NCBI GenBank assembly: GCA_026874595.1
Contig: CM049313.1
Location: forward strand, 70,114,659 to 70,178,658
Origin: Sipunculus nudus
Taxonomy: Eukaryota; Annelida; Sipuncula; Golfingiida; Sipunculidae
Length of the DNA: 64,000 nt
Reading direction: 5' to 3'
The position numbers and the translations under genes are program-made. The notes beneath the pieces were generated by a model. The model saw nothing but the letters and a program-made list of their open reading frames with translations. It did no database searches and had not been told where the DNA came from. Shown piece after piece: positions 46,389-57,632 of this stretch (position 1 is the first letter of the stretch; each line of letters begins with the position of its first letter).

Positions 46389-46505
46389 AGTTACGAAGAC
46401 AAATTTCTCAGGGGGAAATACTGGGCCGGTCCGGGATTCGAACCCATGTCGGTCACGCACGTGTCCGGCGTTCCAACAACTTCGCTAGAAAAGGAAGCTT
46501 CCGGA
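46389..46505 (-). repeat. tRNA-derived SINE, single monomer
   Basis: It starts with 'gttacgaagacaaatt', as at 28079. It has the minus-strand B-box-like GGGTTCGAATCCC (plus ~46432-46445) and a weakened A box (plus gttccaacaacttcgctag). It is the same family as 28079-28462. Confidence 0.7.
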
Positions 46506-46647
46506 ACACTAGGCAGCAAGAAATGTCTAGGGGAATGAATAAAGAAGTCAGTGGTTTTTTGTTAACAAATAATTATAATTTATTCTTAGAAGAATCTTAA
46601 CATTAGTAATCTAAATCAATACAATTACAATGTGTAACAATAATAAA

Positions 46648-48640
46648 ACAAGGGACCCATGGGTCATGGCGCTCAGCTGTTATATATAATATAAAATATG
46701 ATTTGGGAAAGAGGCACATGCTGGTTTTGTGTGGTAATAAATATAAGCTTTATTATGAGTAGTTGGTGTTTAGCTTATGTATGATTTTGATATTATCTTT
46801 GGAGACAGGGAAGAGGATTGATTTCATTTATTTTATTAACAAATGGACTGCTATTGTCACACAGATTTTGACTTGGCCATATAACTTATAAGCAGCACAT
46901 ATAATGAAATAATTTAACTATTTATTAAGATTTAATAACAAATATTGTGCCAATATTATTTTTATTAAAAAAAATTATAGGAAAATCATGATTTTTTTAA
47001 ATAAAATATAACTGAAATGATTATTGAAATAATATTTTAGAATATATTCATGAATGCATTCATGAATACATTTTGAAAGTAACTGCACTGGTATTCAAAT
47101 ACTTTCATTTTTACCTGAATTCCCATTCTTATGCAATAAATTTTTTTAATGCAGTACATATTCATATTCGTATTCAAATACATTTGCAAAGCATTCGAAC
47201 CAAGTCTAGTATTTATTCAGTTTTAGCCAAACAATGATGTTGAGAATCCAGAATATATAAAATTCACAAATTTTAATAATGATCATAAGTACCTGGTTTT
47301 ATGGCTTTTATTTATATTAAAAAAAATAAATGTAATATATTCACTTTGGACTAGTTTCACATCAATCTACACACTAGACACTGTAGGAATCTAGATTAAT
47401 ATTATCAACTGCATCTTTGTCTATCATTAATTTCCTTCATATGATCCCTAATGATTAGTAATGAATAATATGATTTTTTTTTTTTTTTATCATTAAAATT
47501 TAACTGAAAAATACCATAGGTGACTGCATGGTGTTATTTGGAATAACATTGACATTGACATTCTATCCATCCATACAAGATTCTTACATCATCAGTAACT
47601 GCAAGTTAATTTTCTGTTACTCATCAACTAACAAATTCCTTTTCTATTTATTTTTATTTAATTTGTTATAAAAAAAACAATACAAAAATTATTAATTTAT
47701 TGTTTATTGTTATGTTGTTTTTCAAAACAACTACTAGATGAGTTGGGTTGGACACCTGGATCAACTGTGGCTGGGCATTAGCTGCCTGGCTGCCCCAGTG
47801 TATGCTTCGCTCAAGCATGCATAATCTGATGAAAGGTCAACAAGGTCAACATACAGGTGACTGAAGAGGGGCTGGATTGAGCCTGGGTCTGACATGGACT
47901 TATAAAAACATTAATAAAAGCTATTATATTTGGCCAATTTCTTTCAGCTTTCTAAACTACAAAGATGAAATCCTTATGTGTGCATGATATGAAAATTATA
48001 TCAACAGTGCTCTCAGGAAACAAACGTGCCATGGTCAAACTTGGGCAAAATTTAAGGTACCAATTTTATATTTTTGCCAATATTTTAAAAAAATTTAACA
48101 GATTTTGATCTAATTTTTGGTATACAATTTTGATCAATTAAAGTTGTATTACTGAAAAAAGTCCCTACCTTTAACACTTTTGGTCTTAAGAGACCAAATA
48201 TCTTTCCTGATTTTTTTACAAAGTCCATTATGTTTGGGCCCATAACTTTTTTAAATTAAATAATACTGACTTAATTTCTAGCATGTACATAGGAACTATA
48301 TATAGGAATATTTATGGTAAATATGAAGAAAGCCAGATGAGTGATTTTGATATTAGGCAGTCCTGAAATGTGAAAATAGATTTCTAATAAAAAATTAAGG
48401 TTTTTCCTTTTTCCTTAATATCTCGAAGGAACGGAGTCCTATTGACCCAATTTTCGGCATGGTACGAGATTTTGGGGACATCTAATTGTATGGTGATTTT
48501 CAGATTCGTAGGTCCAATGGTGTCGAAACGTGTCAGTCTTACGGACGGACATCCGGACGGACGGACGGACAGACGGGAGGACGACGGACAATGGACCACG
48601 ACTATAGCTTAGATGACTTATGGTCACTTGAGCTAAATAT
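46648..48640 (-). mobile_element. Full-length AGCTCAG-type element (~2.0 kb), minus orientation
   Basis: The minus-strand head is at ~48637 (plus tagcttagatgacttatggt), with a (CCGT)n run at 48540-48590 and the common body. A 3' part reproduces 17500-18771, and the tail is at 46648-46680 (plus aacaagggacccatgggtca). It lacks the second body unit of the 16132 copy. No coding capacity. Confidence 0.8.
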
Positions 48641-49710
48641 GTACAGTACCAGAGTGTCAGGATCCTAGGCTTTGATTTCTGGAATACACCACTGTCAAAC
48701 CTCAACAAGAGTCCTTTAACACAAATAATCCAGATGAACAGTTCATGTACATCTTCTCAGAGAATAGTGCGATTTAATCTCGAAAACATTCTGTTGTAAT
48801 CCAAAAGTGAAGTTCTGGTAATAATCCCAAAGGCTAACTGAAGACAATCCGTTAACAGTCTGTAAAAGTCCATAGAATATCTTTAAATTCTGCAGTTATC
48901 GGAAAGGTTCAAAAAACAATGACGAGAGAGTCACACTCTTCCGTGTCCGCTGGTATTTTTCTCTCTGCCGGCTCTAATCACAGCCCAGATACTTCCATTT
49001 TCACGAACATTCCAAAGAACACAACAATACACATTAATATGGTGTAGTGGTACGACGTGTTTGGTCGAAGGTGAACAAGAGATATGCTTCGCCAGTGGGT
49101 GATACGGCTGTGATTAGTGGGTGTAAAAATAAAATCAAAATTACAAATTTATTCCGGGTTCGTTCACTCCGTTTCACACGAAGTGAAAAGGCCTGGGTTA
49201 AAGTAAACCCTGCTTATTCCTTGAGTATTTTTACCAAATTTGGTACATCCTTCGCTCAGCAAAGCATATAACTATATAATACACTTCACAGTATTGAAAC
49301 ATCGATCCCTTCTCTCGATCTTCTCGCGCCGATTATTCTTAATTAAACATCGAACTTCTAACGGCATTATTTTTAACTTGCATAAAAAATGCTCTTCATT
49401 TGGACTGTAATACCTTGACCCTCTCCGGACCACACCGCGGTAAATAACTACATGAGAAGAAGCAGCCAAGTATGAAGATTGGAATTTTTTTAAGTCTTTT
49501 TTAGAGGTAATTATAGCGTTATTTAGGTTGAAGGGCAGTCAAAGTCAGGGAAACCTGTGTAGTAGGAAGGTTGGTTAAATAGGTGACAGGGGATGGGCCT
49601 AGTGATGCTTGTAATATCGCTCACTCGCTGACAACATTGTGTCAACTGTCAAGTGCCTGTGCTCTGGACCTATTCCATTCACTTCAATTTGTTGGCCTAA
49701 GATTTCAACA
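48641..49710. other. Unassigned; possible 3' flank of the Gypsy remnant
   Basis: Mixed-composition sequence with no supported gene. Its position downstream (minus sense) of the pol remnant would suit an LTR, but I see no matching second LTR. Confidence 0.35.
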
Positions 49711-49727
49711 CAAGTGCTCCCTAGTTA

Positions 49728-49925
49728 ACATTTTGTCAGCCTCGCAGATAGACCAGCTGCTCTTAAACTAATGATTAGCTGTAAGAGTACCAGAACATGA
49801 GTATCCCATTTTTTTGTATGTACCAGTTTGTCATATATATGACTGTCATCATTTTCCGTGCTATCTAAAATCCAGTGCATTCGATCATCAAAATTATCGC
49901 CCGAATTGACCATACCGAATGACAT
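49728..49925 (-). pseudogene. Gypsy-type LTR retrotransposon pol remnant (reverse-transcriptase palm)
   Basis: The minus frame reads MSFGMVNSGDNF..., then D..HIYDKLVHTKKWDTHVL... and AAGLSARLTKC, in the order of the Gypsy reverse-transcriptase motif MPFG..N(S/A)...F...(Y/F)VDD...HT..W..H......L..AGLT....KC. The catalytic VDD is replaced by IYD, and the frame ends at TAA after KC, so it is non-functional. Confidence 0.75.
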
Positions 49926-50082
49926 ATTTAAAATTGCATATCCACCGTCAGTATAACAGATGCAGTGTAATGTACTTAACGTTCAGCTACTGGCACGTGC
50001 CAAAACTCTTTCTTCAGATCAGTGTTCGAGGAAATATCATCTGCTGAACAGAGCAGGAACTCCGGTACGTAAACCCAGTCGT

Positions 50083-50446
50083 GGCTCTGTAGTATATACA
50101 GAGCCACAGGTCACTGCCTTCATTTGTCTGGCGGACTTCACACACATGGTAGTCCGGCTATAACCTCCTGGTCCACCCAGCTCAAATGTAGTACATGCAA
50201 CTCGCATGCTGAAACAATCGCATTTGTAACCATTGATCCGGTTACTAGGACGCTCACTGCAGAGATGATGTAACACATGCACACCGCTTCCTGAAACAAT
50301 TAAGCGGCTCACTATAGGACAGGCACCCAAAATGCAGGGTCAATGGCACTCAGAACAAGTGCAACGTCTCTGATTAGTATGCGCCCCATCTGGTTGATAA
50401 ATGAAGGCAGTGACCTGTGGCTCTCTATATACTACAGAGCTACAAC
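50083..50446. mobile_element. Inverted-repeat element inserted in the Gypsy remnant
   Basis: Arms 50083-50129 and 50396-50442 are reverse complements with about 3 mismatches in 47. The left arm itself begins with the palindrome ggctctgtagtatataca-gagcc. A diverged relative lies at 8700-8960. It is MITE- or foldback-like, with no transposase. Confidence 0.75.
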
Positions 50447-50936
50447 GGGGTCTAGAAATCCGGTTATTGGCTCCTGATCCACAACGGTGATTTCGTCCAG
50501 CTTGTGGTAATCAAAACACATCCTGTTCGTCCCATCTGGTCCTATATGTCACCGATTATGCGAAACATGAGTGTAATCTTGAATCGTCTATCTGTGTACC
50601 AATTTTCTGACTTCCCCAACTCCCGGGAGGTACATATATCCCACAAGCTTCCTGACCGAGCGATAAACAGGGCTGAACGAAAATAGAGGGAGGGGGTGCT
50701 TTGCTTGAGCGAGAACAGAAACAACAAATACACAGGTCAAATGTAACAATAAGTTTAATACAACACTTAATACTTATGTAAACTGCCACTTCACAGCGGC
50801 CTGCTGCGTGTCCCAAACGGCAACAGTAGAACACAACATCCGTCAAGCCTATAGCTCCTGACTCACGCCGCCCTGCGTTCCTAAATCAGTTCTCCTCTCT
50901 CGCTGGCTCACACCAGGGAACAACGTTGTCAGGACG

Positions 50937-51182
50937 TTATATGTAGACTATCCCACTCAAATTAGACTGGTACCCTGCCCCCAAACACGCTACAGTCTTT
51001 AGCATTTCCCTATTATTCACTTTGTTTTTAAAAAATATCGAATAGGCATTTGGTTTGGAATATGACTTACAACTCACTGGTTCATAATCAGTCTTCCAAA
51101 TCTGTGGTTCGAGAATATCTGTGAATACATCACTGTTTTCCTCAATTGCATGGCTCAGGGTTTTCTTCTTACTTGATTTCAT
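50937..51182 (-). pseudogene. Gypsy-type pol remnant (start of reverse transcriptase)
   Basis: The minus frame encodes EENSDVFTDILEPQIWKTDY..., then KSYSKPNAYS...KVNNREMLK..A.LGAG. This resembles the (F)SDVF.D.PG....HDI......P.....YR.P......V..E...ML..GVI segment that opens Gypsy RT. It lies upstream, in minus sense, of 49728-49925, in the correct order. Key residues are eroded. Confidence 0.5.
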
Positions 51183-51189
51183 CTAAGCC

Positions 51190-52360
51190 TGACAACTAGA
51201 TCCCTAGCAGACCTTTGGGCATTATTGATTGTCTCCTGTTCACTAGTATAGTTTTACTATAGGTTTTACATTTGTTGCACAAACAAGAACTTATAAAGCT
51301 TCATCAGACCCCAAATCAATCTGCTTTCTTTTGTGGTCTCACAAGTAGTGTAGTCTCTTCAGCGACTTCCTTTAAACTTGACCTTACAGTCGTTGCTGCT
51401 TATAATGCATTTTACAATATATGGAACTTTGAATTATAACGGCTTGTTATGAACTGTTGGCAGGGTTCCGATTTATTTTCACAATGTGAGCGGACGGGGA
51501 CTTCAAATCTGCTTCACTCACATACAGGTCCTTGTAATGGGATATATTATATAATCCACTGGGATAAAAATATGATCCAGCCAATATTTTTTAAGGGTTT
51601 CAGACCAATTACTGCGGCCTGGACCCCCCCCCCCCCCCTTCTGACCTATGGACCTTTTTAAGGGTTATTCATAAGTGCACCAGGCTTGGACCCACCCTTT
51701 TCCTAAATCCTGCTACACGTGGCGTAATCAGTCCGATTAGAGAAAGCGCGACACGTTTGTCTTCTCTATGTCCTTACAATGGACATCTTCTCTAAGAGAA
51801 AGGGTCAAATGAACATTTTATTAGCTGTTTTCTGGCCTCAAACATATAATACATAAAATCTGCAGGACTACCAATTTTTGAGCTCCGGTTGACATGTTAC
51901 CTTATAGGCTGTTGTTTACCTGACAACTTTGTATGCGTTGCAGTAAAAAGAAGCTCTGATAGCTCTGACAACTTTGACAAAATAACTGGAGCTTTCTTAC
52001 GCAAGTGAACAGCTAAATCATAAGAACCATAGTTATTGAAATAACCTTCAACCATTAAATCACTAGGTCCCTAAAATTTACCCTTTATCCAACAATCTCA
52101 GTAACAGACGTTGGCTCACTGACCTATCAAACTATCTTAAGTTATCTCTTACCCAAATTTCTATATATCCATATCTAGTGGGCAAAACAAGCCTTACAAC
52201 ATCATAATAAAAATCTACTCCTAGACAGTTTTCAATAACAATCAAGTGTAATGTATGTCAAAAGAGCAGCCAGTCTGGGTAAACAAGACTCTCTGTTTCG
52301 GTTGGCCGGCTTTCTGAATCTCCGTAAACTCAACCAGTACCTAACCATATATTCTCTCTT
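51190..52360. other. Unassigned sequence with poly-C dispersed repeat
   Basis: 51565-51715 ('tttttaagggtttcagacca', poly-C, 'tttcctaaatc') is related to 54160-54300. No gene is supported. Confidence 0.4.
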
Positions 52361-52362
52361 GT

Positions 52363-52386
<24 letters not shown>
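52360..52386. repeat. Poly-A tract
   Basis: About 27 consecutive A. It may be a retroposon tail, but no target duplication was seen. Confidence 0.7.
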
Positions 52387-52393
<7 letters not shown>

Positions 52394-52689
52394 GCTTTTT
52401 GTATCTGACCTATTGTCAAATCCTGTAATCCTGAAAGGAAAAGGCTGTTCCTCTGGACATGAAAGATGTTAGAATATTTACCCTGTACAAATCAAAGGTG
52501 AACACAGCGACCGTTATAATTACCACGTGGTGTCACTCCTCTACGCTGTTGAAAAGATATTGATTAGCTTTGCCATGACAATACTTCAGTCCCTAGCATT
52601 TCATGTGTATCCTCAATGAGGATTCCGGCTGGAAGCTCCGCTGTTGACATGATCTTTTTTCTTCAAGAATAACTGCAGGAATCAAAGAA

Positions 52690-53305
52690 ACTCCAAATTG
52701 TGTTCATTGTTGATCTTACTAAGGCATTCAATCTGGTCAGCATGCAGGAAAGAGCTTTCCAGGTTCCATGCAAGATCTAACGATAACCAACGTTTCGCAG
52801 CATCATCCAGTCTTCTTGTTAACCAGTGATAAGGACCGTAAACTTCGATAGTAAGACATCTCATACTTTTTGTATTTTATGTAGAGTCATGCAAGGCTTG
52901 CCCTTACAATATTTCTTCTTCGCTTACAGCGACTCCCTAGACGGCGGGTACTTTTCCAACCGAGCATACGGCATGCTCAACAGCTTAACCCGTGTTAAAT
53001 ATTAACTTTATATATTTCACATGGATTATACAACTAGCTGAAATAACTAATACGAGGCACTCTTCTTGGCTGGGATGGTGGCTTTCGGTACTCTATAGGG
53101 GTGGTGGTATTTTACTGGCGGGTCCAAAAAGCCTGTCCTCAGTATACTGCATGCTGTACACTTGTGAGTCTTGGACCACTTATTCTATGGAAGAGCAAAG
53201 ACTAAACAGCTTCCACTTCCGCTACCTATGGCACATACAGAATGTACTTTGCATTTAATGGAACGACATTGTCCAAATACCGAGGTCTTGGAGCATACTA
53301 GAGTA
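52690..53305 (+). pseudogene. LINE reverse-transcriptase remnant, internally deleted and frameshifted
   Basis: The plus strand encodes IVFIVDLTKAFNLVS (RT motif 'F.DLTKAFD.V') at ~52697. Then comes VMQGLPLQYFFFAYSDSL near 52888-52945 (the '(V)KQGCVLAP.LF' position), and further on LYTCESWTTYSMEEQRLNSF with HFRYLWHIQ (the 'LYG.E.WT.......LN.FH.R.LR.I' C-terminal region). The YADD box is missing. It is clearly a decayed non-LTR element. Confidence 0.75.
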
Positions 53306-53880
53306 ATGTCGACCCCCTGGCATTACGACCAGATTACTTGCGCCAGAGCGTCTTTACATCTAAGTCTGAGGAATGCATTATAAGGCCTTATGAAGATGCC
53401 AATGTTTTCGTCATTTCTGACAACGCTTCATTGCCTACAGGTACAGTCAATCAACATAAACCAGACCAATCGTTAGCATTTTTTGGGTACTTTCTAGAAA
53501 TACCAAACATTAGGGAGAAAAGTTCCGTTTTAACCCAACCCATTGGTAAACCCATCGGCATGTTTGTGGGTTTCATGACCGTGTGAACACAAGCATGGCT
53601 CCCATGGCTTACAGGACGCAGAAAGCTTGCAGGCGATACAGAAAAGGACCTGTGTCCATGGAGACGATGTTTCAGTTTGGGTAGTGAGATCGCATGTATA
53701 CTATTGTGTTTATCCATCATTTTCAGCATAATATTGAGATTATAGGCCGTTAACCACAGTAGGAATGCAACCTGATGCAAGACCACTGCGATACATTCCT
53801 CGATATTACTTGTATCATCACACGAGTAGGCTTACCAGCCCAATTATCCGATTCGGGTTGTCACGGCTAGGAGCGTACCA
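53290..53880 (+). repeat. Dispersed repeat, partner of 34660-35070
   Basis: It shares the ordered phrases listed for 34660-35070 (gattacttgcgccagagcgt, ctgaggaatgcatt, 'gtttcagtttgggtagtgag', 'gaccactgcgatacattcct', gggttgtcacggcta) and is more complete. It adjoins the LINE remnant and may be that element's 3' part. Confidence 0.8.
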
Positions 53881-54427
53881 CTAGGCCGGACATGGCAATA
53901 CAATGAATGCTGAAAGGATTCCAGGCAGCCACTGGACTTGCCGATGTAAACTAGTGAACTTGTCGATGACACTGTCCTCAGGTCGCTCAAATCTAAAGAT
54001 GTCTGTGAACGCGACCTCACATTATCTGGTGTCGGTGTGGAGAAACCCTAGAGATCCTAGCATTAGATCGGGATGCCTGGATATTGACCAGCCATGTTGG
54101 TTCTCAGTTCACAAGTGTCTCACCTGAGTATCCAGAAGTGGGGGTGGAGGTTTTCAGCCGCTGCAATTCTTTTAAGGGTTTCAGGACAATTTGGCGGCCT
54201 GGATTCCGGACCGGGGCACTTTTTTGTTGGATCATTAGTCCTCCTGAATTGGACACCCCCCCCCTTTTTTTTCCTAAATCATGGATCCGCTCCAAGTATT
54301 TCAAATATCACAGGAATGGACGTGTAATAAATTGCTGTTTGACATGATGTACTTATATTTGTCGTTAATTATTATTATATGCCTCTCACTATGTATGCTG
54401 TTGGTTGTATTTTCAATTAACCTGTAG
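53881..54427. other. Unassigned sequence
   Basis: 54160-54300 is the partner of the poly-C repeat at 51565. No gene is seen. Confidence 0.4.
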
Positions 54428-54722
54428 CATCTGTGTAATTTCACTTAGTCTGGTGTATTTGAACAACACTGTACAACAAAAATTGATCACTAGAGCAATG
54501 CGATTCAGAGGTCGGGGCATATATCAGGTCATTCGAACCGATTTTGCACAATATACAGAAAATAAGGAATTTTATTTCGTATTATATAATGGACTCGGAA
54601 GATTGTCTGGTCCAAACCGCCACGCACGGTTAGAAGAAGGTAAAAAGGGACAATCATTAATTTTGTACAGAGGTAAGGAGCTGTTAGGGCTTATCCTTGA
54701 CATAACCGAGACCATCTTCTGA
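54428..54722 (+). CDS. Unrecognised coding-like terminal exon
   Basis: Open from at least 54405 to TGA 54720-54722. Possible acceptors are cctgtag|C (54427) and ttcacttag|T (54450). The peptide (~97 residues) is of ordinary globular composition: ITRAMRFRGRGIYQVIRTDF, ENKEFYFVLYNGLGRL, KGQSLILYRGKELLGLILDI, with no low complexity. AATAAA follows at 54787-54792, 65 bp after the stop. I recognise no domain and found no upstream exon. It could also be a piece of a transposon ORF. Confidence 0.4.
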
Positions 54723-54786
54723 GGGAGAATCGGCTGGTCCCTATGCTTGGCAAAAGCGTTTTCTGGTGGGGTAGATCTAGATGTGG

Positions 54787-54792
54787 AATAAA
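54787..54792 (+). promoter_or_regulatory. Candidate polyadenylation signal
   Basis: AATAAA 65 bp after the stop of the 54428-54722 exon-like ORF. Confidence 0.35.
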
Positions 54793-54799
54793 CGTCAAC

Positions 54800-55765
54800 T
54801 CACCAAGAAATCTGTATTGCCATCAGTCACCATTAATTCTGAAGTAGATATAATTCAGTTAGATATAGTTTAGATATAGCATCAGTTTATGTTTTGTCAC
54901 AACTTACTGGACTTAAATATGAATACTAAAGGATAAACTGATTATGGTCATTTAAGAGTAAAGAAAAATAAGGACAAAAACGTTAGACGTTATCCCAGTT
55001 GCATGTTCCACCGAACCGGTTAGTGTTAAAAACAGCTGTCAGATGGCGGCACCCGATAAGCTTCGGGTGCTGTTAATGCGTCTGGTTTCTTCTTGTTTGT
55101 CATTATTGCCTATTTACCTGCTGTGATGAGTATTACAAGCCACATTTACCCGTTCATTCTACCCCTAGTGCCGTTACAGTTAAACCGACATACCATAAGT
55201 TAAATATAGAAACATATTATGTTCTCTTTATTGCAATGTACGTCAGATATTTACTTGTTAGACTATACGGTTTACTTTACTGCCCCCATTTTGAACATCG
55301 TGAACCAGTTTTATCGGTCTATATATAGTTTAATACGGCAATTGTTTCTTTAAATACCCTTTACTAAGACACTGATATACCTGAAGGGGTCATACAATTG
55401 AGGCCAAGGTTAATGAGCTGACATGAGCGGATCCGGGGGGGGGGGGGGGGTTAACCCACCCATTCCCTGAATGCGAGAAAATACCTTTTTTTTACAATGT
55501 TTATTTCCCTTATTTTTAACCACCACCACTTCCCACCCCCACCCCCCCCCCCTTCCGAAAGTTGCATGCGGATCTCCTTAGGGGGTTGTGTCCCTTAATT
55601 TAACCCCTCTCTAAGTTCCTAAAATCCTGGATCCGCCCCTGGCTTCTATCAACAACAAGGTGTGGTCTCTTTCAGCAGATATTGGCGCGGTTTACAGAAT
55701 GCTTGTATTGGCTCCCCTGCAGTGTCTTAGTTTACTATACTATGTTCTAAATACAAGTTTTCAAA
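54800..55765. other. Unassigned sequence
   Basis: It contains poly-G (~55437) and poly-C (~55542) tracts with 'ggatccgc' phrases at ~55427 and ~55627. No gene is seen. Confidence 0.4.
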
Positions 55766-55769
55766 TAGT

Positions 55770-56093
55770 TTAGGGTAATTTTCTTAAAATTTTATATATT
55801 TCAGTAATTTCCTTGAAAGCTGCATCTGGATGTGACAACCAATGTGGCAATAAAGAACTTTGGTTATTTCCAGTAGTATGTAACATTACTTTTGTGTTCC
55901 TTTCAATAATCTGACAGACCAGATGCGAGCCTGCATGAGTAGCCATCTTTGATTTAAGCTGGTCATATTTTTCAGAGTGTTCCAATGACATCATCCATTC
56001 AGCAGCTACCACGTTAGAATGTTTTTGATCCTGACTCCCATGAGTGGGTCTAATATGTCGTGAAATGCTTCCTGATTGTTAATATTTTATAAG
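55770..56093 (-). CDS. Unrecognised coding-like ORF
   Basis: The minus frame is open from about 56093 to the TAA at 55770-55772 (~105 codons). It includes SRHIRPTHGSQDQKHSN, EWMMSLEHSEKYDQLKSKMA, THAGSHLVCQIIERNTKVML and LLPHWLSHPDAAFKEITEIY. The composition is that of a real protein (balanced, few rare runs) in AT-rich surroundings. No ATG stands at its start and the acceptor candidate (ttaacaatcag) is weak. It may be a terminal exon or the end of an unidentified transposon protein; I name no family. Confidence 0.35.
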
Positions 56094-56392
56094 TATCCTG
56101 GTATATAAGTATCTTAAATACAGTGTTTATTTCCTTCGTTGTAAATTTGGTATACCCTTCAGGTTTTCCTTGCAACATACATTTTCCCAAAGAATTTTCC
56201 AATTATAAAAATATACCCAAAATGAGTGGATATAGAGGATGTTTGAACAGTCAGTAGCAAAGACAGCGCCTCCATGCATAGTGGTAGATCTTCCTCTCCA
56301 ACTGTACACCTGATCCTGACAATTGTCGAGGTAACGGCAGCCTGCCTCCCAAACGTCGAATCTTAATTAACTTAAGACGTGTGGTGGCAGCA

Positions 56393-56398
<6 letters not shown>

Positions 56399-56443
<45 letters not shown>
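56399..56443. repeat. (TA)n microsatellite
   Basis: About 22 TA units. Confidence 0.97.
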
Positions 56444-56447
<4 letters not shown>

Positions 56448-56942
56448 GGGTTCTTTAAGTATATAAGTTCTATATCCTATAGTATAAGTAGATGTGCACG
56501 CCGTTTCTAACAGTACTTTTTCATTTTCATCTGCTTGTCGAACTGTCATCCCGAGGTAAGACAAAAATTAACGTTATTCTGTTGGGAAAAATAATAAATA
56601 TTACATTCATGGTTGACTAACGTGTATTCATGCAGCAGTTAATTATACCAAGGCTTGTTTTACTATGAAAGTTTGTCTCCCTGTCCGTCATGACGGCTAA
56701 AATATGATAGCGGAAACTGCACTAGCCGAAACTGCTTCTAACTTCAAACGCCCCCACGGTAACCACAAACAAACTTTGTATACCAAAATTTGTCTTAATT
56801 ATCTAGTACAAAAAACACGACCATATAAGCCACTGATGTAAAATACCACAACACAGCAAATATTTTGATCCAATTATTAGAATGTGTTTTCTTTAATATG
56901 ACTTGTATCATGACTCATAGGCCCCTTTCACTTTTTTTAAAG

Positions 56943-57073
56943 GCCAGAATGTCATGGCTAGTGTAGAGGTGACAGCAGAAGAGGTACAACCAAAGAAACT
57001 AAAAAAATATGTATCTAAGCAGATCTGCTTCCAAGTTTATTATGTCTACCTGATTTTTATATCATGTCTATAA
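56943..57073 (+). CDS. Possible short exon, unrecognised
   Basis: A good acceptor (cccctttcactttttttaaag, ending 56942) precedes a frame with ATG at 56954 in strong context (gtcATGGct). It reads MASVEVTAEEVQPKKLKKYV... and ends in TAA at 57071-57073. The first 22 residues look protein-like. The rest is hydrophobic AT-rich sequence, so an exon may end earlier at TAT|GTATCT. Only position and composition support it. Confidence 0.25.
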
Positions 57074-57255
57074 AAATAATTTCTCTTGATAATTATTACA
57101 CTATTTATATCGGGTACACTTCCTGCAAACGGCTTGCCATTGTTTAGATGCAGATATGTTTCTGTGAATCTTATGTTATTTTGAAATTAAACATGTAATA
57201 TAAAGTTTTCTGTCGACAAACAATGCATGGCTCTATATAAATGCAACTAAAACTA
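57074..57255. other. Unassigned AT-rich sequence
   Basis: I see no gene or repeat here. Confidence 0.4.
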
Positions 57256-57258
57256 TTA

Positions 57259-57547
57259 GGCAAAAAAAAAATAAAAGGTGTGGTTCTCAGGCACCGCCCG
57301 CGTCAATTTTTAACCCCCGCATCAAAAAATTTTATTTTGATTTGTATCTTTCAAGTAGATAAATAATACATTTATGTAGTGCTTTTACCTGTTTAGCAAA
57401 AAAATTTGTTATTTTTACGCTTTTCACTGATCATAGGATATTTTATCGGAGCATTCAAAAAAAAGGTCAAAAATAAAATACAGCCCGCCCGCACCGATTT
57501 TTGAAAAAAAATGCCTGAGAACCATACCTTATTTTTTTTTTTTTGCC
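57259..57547. mobile_element. Harbinger-like MITE, copy 2
   Basis: A 289-bp relative of 34256-34545: left GGCAAAAAA...ggtgtggttctcaggcac, right 'tgcctgagaaccatacctt'...TTTTTGCC. Flanks are TTA (left) and TAA (right), so the target duplication is less clear than in copy 1. Confidence 0.7.
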
Positions 57548-57632
57548 TAATACTTTTTTTTTGTGTCAATGGTTGCTCTTATACACAACACTCCCAGTCT
57601 TATGAAAGAAATTCTAGCATTCATCTAATCGC

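Noticed and set aside
49025-49100. tRNA-like 5' half (tggtgtagtggtacgacgtg)
   Set aside because: No matching acceptor or T arm downstream.
49725-51182. Active Gypsy retrotransposon
   Set aside because: Catalytic residues lost, stops present, insertion in the middle, no LTR pair recognised.
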